From Ostrinia nubilalis (lineage: Eukaryota > Arthropoda > Insecta > Lepidoptera > Crambidae), in the NCBI RefSeq assembly GCF_963855985.1, contig NC_087093.1, positions 15,019,001 through 15,083,000 of the forward strand: a stretch of 64,000 nt of DNA. Reading direction: 5' to 3'. Below the pieces are notes generated by a model, which saw only the letters and a program-made list of their open reading frames with translations, did not search any database and was not told the origin of the DNA. Within the stretch, counting starts at the first letter, position 1; each line of letters opens with the position of its first letter. The position numbers were made by a program, and so were the translations under genes. Shown here piece after piece: positions 20,935 through 30,680 of the stretch.

Positions 20935-21379
20935 GAAGCGGAGATGTGTATGGATTAAAGTGTGAAAGCAAAAATCCGAAAACACGTGCTTTTATAGGGG
21001 GTAAATAGGCTGCAACTCGCGATGTATCAAACAGTTGATACATGTCTTTTTCCTTACTTCTTCACATCAGTCGGGATATCTTTTTAAATACTGGTGTGAT
21101 TTAAATTAATTTGGTATCAATTTAAAGTTAAAAGTTTAATCTTTAAAATGGTGTCACTTTTTTTGTTATTAACAAATTCGTTAGTACACAAGATCGCGTG
21201 GAAACAACTTCATGTGAGTGATTCCATACTTTTGCTCGCGAGTGTATAAACACTTTAGAAGTTTAGTTAAATCGTAGAATTTCTGAAAAACAAGTACTAA
21301 AATCGTACTGAAAAAAAGTATTAATATGTTATCTAATTTATTTATTAAACGTCGAATTTTATCAAAGATTTTGGACTAA

Positions 21380-21518
21380 TGTTTTTGAAAATATTTTATA
21401 GCCTACATAGAAAAAAAATAGGATTCTAAATCGTGAAAGTATTTTTTTTCGGAGTCTATTGCCTCCAAACAAACAAACAAACAAACAATAAATCTTTCCT
21501 CTTTTATTAGTATAGATT
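21380..21518 (+). repeat. SINE/LINE tail with (AAAC)n
   Basis: TATAGCCTACATAGAAA, AGTCTATTGCCTCC, a run of five to six CAAA units, ATAAATCTTTCCTC and TTATTAGTATAGATT form the 3' part of a lepidopteran SINE. The head is missing. Confidence 0.6.
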
Positions 21519-22744
21519 TAACAACAAAGCTTCCCTCTCGAAACAAAATGCTTCTTTTTCTTCTTCACGAAACAAAACTCAAAGCGGATAAATAAATAAA
21601 CAAATCTTTGAACAATTTCACAGCGCCATCTAGTCCAAAAGTAGGCAACCAATATGCTTGTGTTAAGGGTGCTAGCATAATGGATATACTTTTTTATAAT
21701 TTATTTATTAAATTAAATACATGGTACCTACATATTATACATAGTTTCACCCAGATCCGTCAAAGAAATTAAAATTCATCATTTCAATTTCTGCTCGGCC
21801 GGCCGACTCGAAACAGCCTCTCGGCATAGTATCAAATGTATTTGGTCGCCGTACAAATCACCGCTTTACGACACGAACGCACGTAAACGTCACGGCGGGA
21901 AAAATGACACAGGTCCTGCCTTGACGGGCGCTCGCGCCATACTAATCGATGTCGGCTTGCGCATTGTAATTTATACTGATATTCACATCAATATTTTGAC
22001 AAAGTGGTTACTAATATTTAAACAATAACTGTAGAAATCAATTCTACAATGAATATTCTTTATTTTGGGATACTTTTATTGCAGTTATTGCTGTGTTTTT
22101 AAACCAAAAACCACGATCAAAATGTGACGTTAATCTTCAAATTTGCCAAATTATTTTTAGATTTTACTCAATAATGGTAATGAAATTCAAGAATCTATTT
22201 CATAAATGGACTACAAGAATATATGTCCGATGATTACTATATATTTTTAAGCTTATTATATGAGCATAAATAATAGATACAGGACTTTGAAAATGAGTCT
22301 GCGGCAATTTTTCCGTAAAATGGTTGTGGGAGATGGGGCACTGTGAATTAAGCAAAAGAGTTTTAGTAAATCCGTTTCATTAATGGTCAACACCAAGGAT
22401 TGACCTATCTTTCGCAGTTATTAAATAATCTCTGGGTGTTGCTTAAGATAGTAATTCATGCTTCCAAAATCTTAGAAATTCGCACGAAAATGTAAAATGG
22501 CTCTTAAATAAAACCCTTGCATTTAATTACGCTTGTTATTTTAACGTTACTATTCAGAAATGGCTGATTTTTTTCAAGGTGGTGAACATCTAGAATGTCA
22601 CGCGGCAGTGTGAATAACTTTTGCACGCGCAAGTGATCGCCACCGTGCACGCTATCGCGGACGCAAGCTGAAAGCGTTGATTTGGCCGAAGCTTTAGTGT
22701 AGAATAGGTTTCACTTCATATCTAAAGTTGCCTATTTATTGTTA
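21519..22744. other. Unassigned stretch with CpG-rich parts
   Basis: Positions 21790-21960 (CTCGGCCGGCCGACTCG, ACGTCACGGCGGG, GACGGGCGCTCGCGCC) and 22610-22700 (GCACGCGCAAGTG, ACGCTATCGCGGACGC) are CpG-rich and match no repeat here. No exon or TATA box was found. Confidence 0.35.
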
Positions 22745-22948
22745 CACTAGCTTTTGGCTTCGCTTGCGTGAAATTGTGTTTGTCACATATCGTCATACAT
22801 TATAGCCTATATGTTACTCTGGGTTATAAACAATAATACTGTAAAGTTTCATCAAAATCCGTTCAGTATTTTTTGCGTGAAAGAGTAACAAACATCCATC
22901 CAGACATCCAGACATCCAAACTTTCGCATTTATAATATTAGTAGGATT
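22745..22948 (+). repeat. Full-length tRNA-type SINE (Metulj-like)
   Basis: ACTAGCTTTTGGCTTCGCTT at the head, TATAGCCTATATGTTACTCT and AAAGTTTCATCAAAATCCG in the body, and TTTATAATATTAGTAGGATT at the tail. It is nearly the same element as 15202-15388 with an additional CATCCAGA unit. Confidence 0.85.
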
Positions 22949-23260
22949 TGAATGAAATACAGGCAAAACTGTGGTTCATAATACAGTTGATATCAAAGTA
23001 ATTCGATGCCAGTTTACGAACATTAATTACAATATTTCAATTACCGCTAGACGAAAGTTGTTATCCGACAGTGAAACAATGCCAAGTAATATTAATTTGA
23101 AATCTGACACGCAATAAGCTACATGATACTTTTATTTCAATGCTTCTCTCGTAACTGTCAGCCCGGGGCGAATTCAGAAAAAGAGGCATAAATTGACCGG
23201 TTCCATAGCCCTGGAGGATAAGCCAGAACATTGTTGCAAATATTACAAAAGCCACTACCA
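22949..23260. other. Unassigned stretch
   Basis: Nothing recognised. Confidence 0.45.
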
Positions 23261-23345
23261 GTCTTGCCAGGGTAGGGAATGCTGGCCAAATCCTACATAA
23301 TTATGTCTCTGATAACATTAAAGAGGGTCGTGTCTCCTGTATTGA
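23261..23345 (+). repeat. LINE end fragment (GCCAGGGTAGGGA family)
   Basis: CTTGCCAGGGTAGGGAATGC, GGCCAAATCCTACA and AAAGAGGGTCGTGTCTCCTG follow the order seen at 48978-49070 and 54535-54640, probably the 3' end of another RTE-like LINE family. Confidence 0.4.
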
Positions 23346-23429
23346 TGTATAAAAGAAGAGAAAACGACAATTAGACCGCGAGTTTAGATCCAGCAAATGA
23401 CATAATCTCATATTAGTCAAAAATATATT

Positions 23430-23522
23430 CATCATCATCATCATCATTTCAGCCATAGGACGTCCACTGCTGAACATAGGCCTCCCCCAATGCTTTCCAT
23501 GTTGATCGATTGGTAGCGGCCT
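23430..23522 (-). repeat. RTE-type LINE 3' end, minus strand
   Basis: On the minus strand the segment reads GGCCGCTACCAATCGATCAA through GGGGGAGGCCTATGTTCAGC to GGACGTCCTATGGCTGAAAT and a (GATGAT) tail. It lies head-to-head with the plus-strand copy at 23613-23856. Confidence 0.85.
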
Positions 23523-23612
23523 TAAGATAAAAATTTATCTTTATAAGATAGGAAAAATACTTTATTTTAATTTTAAAAAGTAATATATTTTTAGTAAAGT
23601 AAGGATTAGCAG

Positions 23613-23856
23613 GCTGAAGTGGCAATGGGCAGGGCACATAGTACGCAGAACTGACGGCCGATGGGGCAGAAAGGTTCTGGAATCGAGGCCGAGTACCGGA
23701 AAACGCAGCGTGAGACGTCCGCCTACAAGGTGGACCGACGACATCGTAAAGGTAGCAGGGAAGCGCTGGACGCAGGCCGCTACCAATCGATCAACATGGA
23801 AAGCATTGGGGGAGGCCTATGTTCAGCAGTGGACGTCCTCTACGTTTGCAAATTAA
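23613..23856 (+). pseudogene. RTE-type LINE ORF C-terminus
   Basis: An uninterrupted frame begins LKWQWAGHIVRRTDGRWGRK, continues PTRWTDDIVKVAGKRW and RSTWKALGEAYVQQWTS, and ends at TAA near 23854. This is the C-terminal tail of the RTE-type ORF downstream of the reverse transcriptase. The catalytic domain is missing and the usual ATG tail has been replaced after GGACGTCC. The copy is recent-looking because the residual frame is intact. Confidence 0.85.
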
Positions 23857-24340
23857 TGTAGGTTTTAGACTTTATTATTATTTTATTATTTTTAAACCTC
23901 AGACATGCAACTATTAATTCCCACAAATATCTCAATGCACAAGGAACTGAAATTTTTCTTTAGTATGTATGTACTGGCTTTTTTGTCATAGCTTTGTTCT
24001 TTCGGCTTTCTAATTTATATCGCATCCATCCGAGTGTTTCCCAAAAAGCCCAATTTATTCTGGAATTAGGAATACCAATAATTTATTCTTAATGCTTATT
24101 TTTACTTCCGCCAATGCCGTTTTGTTTCAAATTCTTTATTATATTTACGTAGTTTTAATACTTACGCGTATTTTTGTACCTTTTTTGTTTCTAAAGAACA
24201 GGGGTATACTACATACATACCCCATATAGCACCAAACAGTGTATTTTTGGACTATTTGATGCCTTAGAGTAAATAAAACTGTAAATATTTCTAATCTTTT
24301 AATCTTTATAAGGTCAAAGGTTGTTAGTAGAGACCCATTA
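23857..24340. other. Unassigned AT-rich stretch
   Basis: No gene recognised. The left boundary of the LINE at 24341 is not sharp. Confidence 0.4.
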
Positions 24341-24799
24341 TGACTTTGGTCATCTTGCAAGCCATTTAGAAACATCCATAGTTTGAAAGTGGTTTACTAC
24401 GCTTACTGTTGAAGTATCCTTGAATACGCAAGTGTCATATGGTCTCCTCAATACAATAAATACATAGACAGAATTGAGAGAATCCAAAAACTTTTTGTAA
24501 AGCACCTTAACTACAAGACCCACAGGCATAGCGTATCTTACGAGGACGACTGTCGTCACTACTCACTCATGCCTCTTAAATCTCGGCGTGAGTTACTAGA
24601 CATGTCTTTACTACATGATATTGTAAATAGTAATATTGATAACCCCATTTTACTTGAACAAATTCTGTTCCGTACCCCCAAGTATCGCACGGCCAAGACT
24701 CCTTTGTTCAATGTGCCTTTGCACCGCACTACCTATAACAATAATCATAGTGAAATAGATTTATTTAATCTCTCAAAGGTCTCATTAAAAAACAAATAG
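24341..24799 (+). pseudogene. CR1/Jockey-type reverse transcriptase C-terminus
   Basis: From 24365 the frame reads FRNIHSLKVVYYAY, hits a TGA at 24410, then continues SILEYASVIWSPQYNKYIDR and IERIQKLFVKHLNYK. It runs on through MPLKSRRELLDMSLLHDIVN and RTPKYRTAKTPLFNVPLHRT to TAG at 24797. LEYASVIWSP and RIERIQK.F are the conserved thumb-side motifs of non-LTR reverse transcriptases of the CR1/Jockey type, where this is the ORF2 C-terminus with no further domain. It is 5'-truncated and has one internal stop. Confidence 0.85.
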
Positions 24800-25204
24800 T
24801 TCAGGCATACATGGATTTGGATGAAACCTAATCATTACCATTGTATGAGTTGGATATGACATAATTATGACACCATTGAACAGATTTTTTTTAAATTTTT
24901 TTATCCTTTTATTCTGAAATCCAATCATCACACCTTCGTCTTTGTATTCCCTGTTGTCTAGGAGCTTACTATCCTCGCCAAGCGCCAGCTAGCACATATT
25001 GTTTTATTTTTGCTTTTATTTGCATTATTGTTTATTTTTGTAACCTAAAATAACAAATTACATTATTTATTCTGTTGTTCCTACATACTTAAATTAGCTG
25101 TGAGACTCGGTAATTGGCTAGAGTTATATAATGTATTACTCTGTAACATGTAAACTGTCGACCAAGCTGTTGAGTTTCCAAATAAATAAATAAAAATAAA
25201 AAAT
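24800..25204 (+). repeat. 3' UTR and (AAAT)n tail of the CR1/Jockey-type LINE
   Basis: It follows the ORF stop directly, shows no other repeat, and ends CCAAATAAATAAATAAAAAT, a tail typical of reverse-transcribed LINE ends. Confidence 0.7.
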
Positions 25205-25814
25205 AAATTAGAAAACAAACATTTTAATAAAATAAACATAATGAGCCCGTAAAAATATCTTAAGCGCCAAAACTAATAAAATGATGTATTTTGGGAAATC
25301 TGAAGAACTTGATTGTGCCCACAAACTCAGGCATTCAAATTCCATCTCATCAATATCCATGCAACTAATCTGTCCAATCCATTGTATGATTTATTCTAAT
25401 CAATCTTAAACGCTCAAGTGCGCTCAGTCGGCGTATAATTGCATACGGCCGACCGAATTCAGAGGTGATTAGGATAATAACTGTGTGTTGTGTATTCATA
25501 TCAATCTAGAGGTAACAAGATATTGTGTACTTAGTGTACGTTATTAAAACAATGCGCTTTACTGGAGTAGGTGTATACGTTGCTCGGTACTTTTGATCGA
25601 ATATCAGTATAATACAACAACACCTTAACCTCCGTAACCTTATGACATATTTTAGAACATTACTGTTTTTATATTATTCCCATCTTGTTATTACAGAATA
25701 TTAATAGGCAATATTTGTATGAAACTATTATTATGTTCTATGGAAGAACCAGTCCAGTGCATGCATTATCTCTACATACATGATGCAACGTGGGTATGTA
25801 TGTATCAATCAAAC
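25205..25814. other. Unassigned stretch upstream of the R1-clade LINE
   Basis: No gene recognised. The insertion flank near 25791-25806 is a short GTATGTATGTAT-like run. Confidence 0.45.
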
Positions 25815-25832
25815 TTTTTTTTTTTTTTTTTT

Positions 25833-25987
25833 ACCCAGGAAAATGGCCTATCCATACCTACCGCCGGGGGACGGCAGGTTATGTGGGGCTCGAACCCACT
25901 AAAAACCTGGGGTGTTCCCTCTGCCGCATAGTGGTCGGCGCCTTGGGTACTAGAAACGACCAAGGCGCCTTCCGCGGACGTCCCGCC
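25833..25987 (-). other. 3' UTR of the R1-clade LINE
   Basis: It lies between the ORF2 stop at 25988 and the poly(A). It has a GC-rich GGCGCCTTGG/CCAAGGCGCC inverted pair (about 25939-25968), which could fold as a template-recognition hairpin. That role is inferred from how R1-clade ORF2 proteins recognise their 3' ends. Confidence 0.6.
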
Positions 25988-28900
25988 CTACACGGCGGGA
26001 CCCAACACGCCCCCACCTAGTGGGGGGCCGACAGGATTAGCCGGGACCACGAGGCCAATCCCGTCCGACGGTGGTGGTAACCTGTGCAATGCAGGGGGAG
26101 GCGCCCCCGCGTCTACAACCTGCTGGCCACCACCAAGGGGAGGAAGAAGCGAACGGTCATACAACCGCCTTCTAACTCCCCTCCTCCGTCTGCGAAGCGG
26201 GGGTGCAGAGGGGTCGTCCTCGCGTTCCCGCTCCGCCGCCTCCTTCTGCGAAATGACATCTTCACAGAAAGAGGCAACGGCCTCCCAGGCTTCGTCGCCA
26301 CCGAGCATAGCGGTAACCATAGTCGGGAGCGAGAGGTCCTGGCCAACCACCGCACAAAGGACACGGCGCTGCTCCTCTCAGCCTGGACAGACTGCGAGGG
26401 TGTGCTCCACCGTGTCCGCTGCCGCGCCACACTTGTGGCACGACGGGGTCTCCTCTCTCCCGATTCGATGCAGGTACGATCCGAAGCAACCGTGCCCAGA
26501 TAATACCTGCACCAGACGGTAAGTGAGGAAACCGTGCGGCCGCTCTACCCACTGGTTGATCACCGGACCCAGAGCGTCCAATGATCGGCGCCCGAACTCT
26601 GCTGTGGCCATGTCCTCTCTCCACAGACGGAACATGGCCTCGCGAGCTTCACGCCTTACGGCGTTTATCTCCTCCGGGGCTGGACGCTCATCTCGCGCTC
26701 TCTGATCCGCCCTCCATTTGTAGACGGCGGTCAGGACCCCAGCCTCCAACTCCCATGGTGGGGTTCCAGCAATAGCACATGCTGCGGCGTGTGCTACCGT
26801 GCGATAAGCCCTTGCCACTCGCTGCGCAATGGCCCGTTGAGGTCTTCGTAAGAGGGCCGCATTCTTCCCCTTTGATAGGGAGTCACTCCACACTGGGGCA
26901 CCATACAAGGCCATACTTTTAAGTATGCCTGCGTACAGGTGACGGCACTTAGAGCTAGGCCCCTCCAGATTCGGGAGGAGCCAGCTGAACGCGTCAGCTG
27001 CCTTAAGAAGGCGCGGCGACAGCTGCTCAAAGTGCGAACCAAACTGCCACCGTCCATCAAGTATAAGCCCCAGGTATTTCATTTGGGGCTTTACATCTAT
27101 TCTGACGCCCCCGACTACAATGTGGGCATCAGGAGGCGCGCGCTGCCGAGGCCCCGGAAAGAAGAGGGCCTCGGTTTTTTCTAGTGCCACTTTTAGGCCA
27201 AGGTTATGGATTCTGCGGGCGACCAAAGTGCCACCTGCTGATGCCAACCGGGCCGCCGCAGCAAAGCTCCTCCCACGAGCCGTGACGAGGGTGTCATCCG
27301 CATAACATAAAACGCTCATGCCTGACAGGACGACCCCTCTCAACAGCCAATTATATCCGAGGTTCCATAGTAAAGGCCCAAGAACGGACCCTTGCGGAAC
27401 CCCGGATGCAACTGCACGTCGTTGCAGACGGCCATCCTTGTCCAGAAAGACTATTTGCCGATCGGTCAGATAGTCGGCCAGCAGGTCCCGCAAATATGGG
27501 GGCACTCCGTGATATCGGAGCGCCTCTAAGATTGTGGAGTGGGGGATGGAGTTGAAGGCGTTTGCAATGTCAAATGATATAGCCAACACTCCTTCTCCCC
27601 TCTCTGTCGCCTCCTTCGTAAGGGTTTTGAGCCTTAGCAGGGCATCAATAGTTGACCGGCCCGACCGAAATCCAAACTGAGCATCGGAAAGATCCGGGCC
27701 AGTCGATGCCAAATGCTTTTTGAGACGGTAAGCAATAATCCGCTCAAATAACTTGCCTGCTTCATCTAACAACACAATCGGCCTGTATCCTGATGGCGAG
27801 TCTGCAGGCCGGCCTTCCTTTCGCAGGAGACACAATTGCCCCTCCTTGTACGGCTTCGGAAACCTCCCCGTCGCAAAACAAAGGTCGAAAAGGTGCCGAA
27901 ATCTGTCTTCAAAATACTTTGCAGCAATGAATAGGACTCGGGCTGGTACACCGTCCGGCCCTGGCGCCGTTTTCTTGCCGCGGAGACACAGCGCCGCCGC
28001 ACCAAATTCCGCCGGTGTTAACGGGTCAAACCCGATGGCTGGAGGACCACTCCCTACTGGCGGATTCATTGTGGGAGGGGTGAAGGCCGAATTATCAGGG
28101 AATAGAGCCTGAACTACCCTATCTAGCAAATCCAACTCAAGAGTTTCTGTCAGCGGAGGACCGATGGGACGCAGTTGATTGCGTGCAGCCCTGTATGGCC
28201 TCCCCCACGGATCGTCGTCTAAACTCTCGAGCATCTCCTGCCTGGCCTTAGCCTTAGCTTCCGCAATCGCAGAGTTGAGGACGCTCCTCGCTTCCCGATA
28301 AGCGGCGTACAATTGATCCTCATTTTGGGTATCTCTGCGACTGCGACGGCGGCTGCGGGTATAAGCTCTCCTGGTGGTGATACAAGTGGCCCGCAGATCC
28401 GTAAGTGTCTGCGACCACCAGTACACAGCACGACGAGGAGGAGGCCGACGAGACCGAGGCATGCTTGTATTGCATACCTCGGTCAGAGCATCTCGTAACT
28501 GGGACGCCGCAGTATCGACGTCAAAGCAGGGAGGAGGTCCCAGCCAATCCTGCACAAAGGCCGCCTCATTTGCCATTACGCGGTTTAGGTGCGTCAAAGA
28601 CCACCTGGGGAATGGGGACTGCCCGGAACGCGACACAACATGGGGTACTTGGGTTGAGATCTCTATCCGAATGTGCCGGTGATCAGACAAAGTTTCCCCC
28701 ATATCCACCTCCCATCTTGACACGCGTGCGGCTAAAGCAGAGGTGGCGAATGATACATCCACCACTGATCCTCCCTGCTGCCGCACGCATGTATAGACTG
28801 AGCCTCTATTTAAAAGACACAAACCAGATGCCGTAGCCCACATTTCGACTTCGCGTCCGCGATGGTCGGTGGCCCGGTTTCCCCAGAGCACTGACTTGGC

Positions 28901-29290
28901 ATTAAGGTCGCCAAGAACTGCAACCTGCCGTGTGGATGATAGGCGTGTGACTACAACACCAAGCTCCCGTATGAATTCCTCGAACTCCGCTAGAGGACGG
29001 TTAGGAGAGAAATAAACCCCTATCAAGGCGATCTCTCCCCACGCAGCAGCCACATATCCACACCCCCTTTCAATGAAAGAAAGAGGAGGGTTGTCTGTAG
29101 ACCGCCTTGGGACGATAGCTACCAGGCCATTTCTATCACCCAACCACGTAGGCGGAACCGAGTATGGTTCAGCTACCACGGCTACACCAGCTAGCCACTG
29201 GGCCATAGCTTGGGACATGGGGTCCTGGGCCGCCCGGCAGTGGTTGAGATTACCCTGTAGAATTGTGCGATGTTGAACTACTACGGGCAT
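25988..29290 (-). pseudogene. R1-clade ORF2 (endonuclease-reverse transcriptase), one stop
   Basis: This frame of 1,101 codons encodes the protein that nicks target DNA and copies the element RNA onto it. Residues 1-210 are an APE-type endonuclease with the expected N14, E41 (VVAEPY), D128/N130 (LGDLNAKSVLWG) and S202-D203-H204 (LSDHRHI). The reverse transcriptase occupies roughly residues 440-720, with GYRPIVLLDEAGKLFERI, DAQFGFRSGRSTIDAL, GVPQGSVLGPLLWN and the catalytic YADDT. A CHKCGAAADTVEH zinc motif lies near residue 950. A TGA at 26378-26380 falls right after HTLAVCPG, where a Trp codon is expected. The frame then continues uninterrupted for about 129 codons to the true end. The single stop suggests recent inactivation by one substitution. 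Confidence 0.93.
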
Positions 29291-29760
29291 TACTCTGACA
29301 TTGCACCATCCTCAACCACGTGTGAACGAGCCCCAGTGGTAGACGCAGAGGCAGGCTGGATCATGACCTGCGATTTGCCCTTCTTGGTTGGGGGATTGCA
29401 CTTCAACCCTCCCATTTTATGGCCCGCAGGCCGTCCACTAGCCGCGCATACTGCGCAATTTGGCTTTCCGCTACATGAGGCTGATTTATGGCCTGACTGA
29501 CCGCAGCGGAAACACACATCTGCTCTGTCCTCTTTGGAAGGACATAGCGCACGGGTGTGACCGATACCATAACATTTGAAGCAGCGCATGCTTGATTGCT
29601 CCTCTTGAATTTGGACCACACCCGTGCTAAGCCCGAAAGTCAGCTGCCCTTTTGAAATGACGGCTTTTGCAGCAAGGACTGACATCTTTACGATAACGTC
29701 AAGTATACGATTCTCACTTATTTCAAGTCTGGTGAGATTTATAGCCGACAGCAATTCAGA
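29290..29760 (-). pseudogene. R1-clade ORF1 (gag-like) C-terminal part
   Basis: About 155 codons remain. They carry three zinc knuckles: CFKCYGIGHTRALC, CFRCGQSGHKSASC and a third variant CAVCAASGRPAGHKMGGLKC, the arrangement seen in R1-clade ORF1 proteins, which coat element RNA. The N-terminal half and start codon are lost by 5' truncation at about 29760. The stop TAA (29292-29290) shares its last A with the ORF2 ATG (29290-29288), giving TAATG. In the silkworm SART1 element this arrangement drives ORF2 translation by termination-reinitiation; the same is inferred here. Confidence 0.9.
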
Positions 29761-30439
29761 TTATAAACCTTTTTTGAAAAACAGCATCTAATAATTGCAA
29801 CATCATAAAGCGTGCTATAGTAAACATTTAGCTTGAGGCGCCGTCCATATTCGGTTACATAGTAACGCACACGGCTCACTGCACCTCTAATATCGGCAAT
29901 TATGTCCGTGTACGTGGACGTTTCAATGTGTAATTACTCCATTCAATTTCTGATACGACCAGGCGGTTCTAAGGTTACACTGATATAATCAGGGGGTGGT
30001 GGGTGCAGTGCTTAGCTAATTGGCTTATTCGCTGAGTGACATGTTAATCTAATGATAGATGAGCTGAGACGCAATAATTAACAAATTAATCTTTAGGGAT
30101 AGTAAAATCTCATAATATTTTTTATGGGGGAACTTTAAGTTCAGAGACATCAGAATCATAATACCTACTATTATACTTGTAATAATTGTTATGTAGGTAA
30201 TCATAATATCATATTGACAATATGTGAGTGTGCGCTGCCGTATCCTTCAGTTATTCCTTTTTTTGGACAACCATAATCTGAACAGTTTCGAACTTTCGAA
30301 TAATAAATACCAGCTTCCAGAATGTAGAGTTTTAAGCTATGTGAATTTAATAACTATTTTCAATTCAACTTTACAATTTAATTTGTTTCTTTTGTGGCTA
30401 TTTTTATTATGCCCAACCCTCGCCAATTTTATACAAGCG
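29761..30439. other. Unassigned stretch
   Basis: No gene recognised. Positions 29830-29980 contain several GTACGTGGACG-like and CGGTTACATAG words of unknown meaning. Confidence 0.4.
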
Positions 30440-30680
30440 AGGAACGCGTGACGTAGCACAGCCAGCGAACCGTAAAAAAGGGAAATCAATTATAACGAAA
30501 TGGCGTCCCCACAGTAAGGGTTAACCAGAATAAAATGACCCGGCCCAAGCGAGACGTCGAAGGGGATGTGGAGCGAAAATTGAAAATCACCTGAATGCGA
30601 CGGGTCTTTTTGAATTGGCCGTTTTTTGGAGTCTCATTACAAAGGACACAATACGCTCATCCCTTTCTGTCTAATTAGCG
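30440..30680. promoter_or_regulatory. Motif-dense possible enhancer
   Basis: The block mixes GC-rich words and AT homeodomain-like sites (ACGCGTGACGTAGCAC, GGGAAATCAATTATAACG, AAGGGTTAACCAG, GCGAGACGTCGAAGG, TGTCTAATTAGCGC). It is unlike the surrounding AT-rich DNA and matches no repeat in the window. A regulatory role is inference. Confidence 0.25.

Larger units (their letters stand above)
19619..21244. mobile_element. Palindromic Tc1-type transposon (second of three)
   Basis: The terminal inverted repeats begin CACTCGCGAGCAAAAGTATG, different from the element at 7495, and are flanked by TA (19617-19618 and 21245-21246). The arms 19619-20335 and 20528-21244 are 717 bp each and nearly identical in inverted orientation, with a spacer of about 192 bp. 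Each arm holds a terminus, an untranslated leader and transposase N-terminal half. The spacer carries the left copy further, to the GERF/AYGGG region. The 3' half of the parent is missing. Confidence 0.9.
25815..29760 (-). mobile_element. R1-clade non-LTR retrotransposon, 5'-truncated
   Basis: The minus strand carries, in order, the C-terminal part of a gag-like ORF1, a complete ORF2 with endonuclease, reverse transcriptase and zinc-knuckle domains, a 3' UTR of about 155 bp and an 18-base poly(A) (T-run 25815-25832). The 5' end is cut inside ORF1 at about 29760. The high GC content of the element contrasts with its flanks. Domain order, three gag knuckles and the APE endonuclease put it in the R1 clade. 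The flanks are not 28S rDNA or TTAGG repeats, so it is not at a canonical R1 or SART/TRAS site. Confidence 0.93.

Noticed and set aside
19820..21043. Matching 95-codon frames on both arms of palindrome 2
   Set aside because: They read the untranslated leader and overlap the transposase in the wrong frame. Their similarity only reflects the inverted duplication.
24145..24559. Minus-strand frames over 24.1-24.6 kb
   Set aside because: They are antisense to the reverse transcriptase C-terminus on the plus strand.
26084..28836. Many plus-strand open frames of 60-143 codons
   Set aside because: They are antisense shadows of the GC-rich minus-strand ORF2 of the R1-clade LINE.
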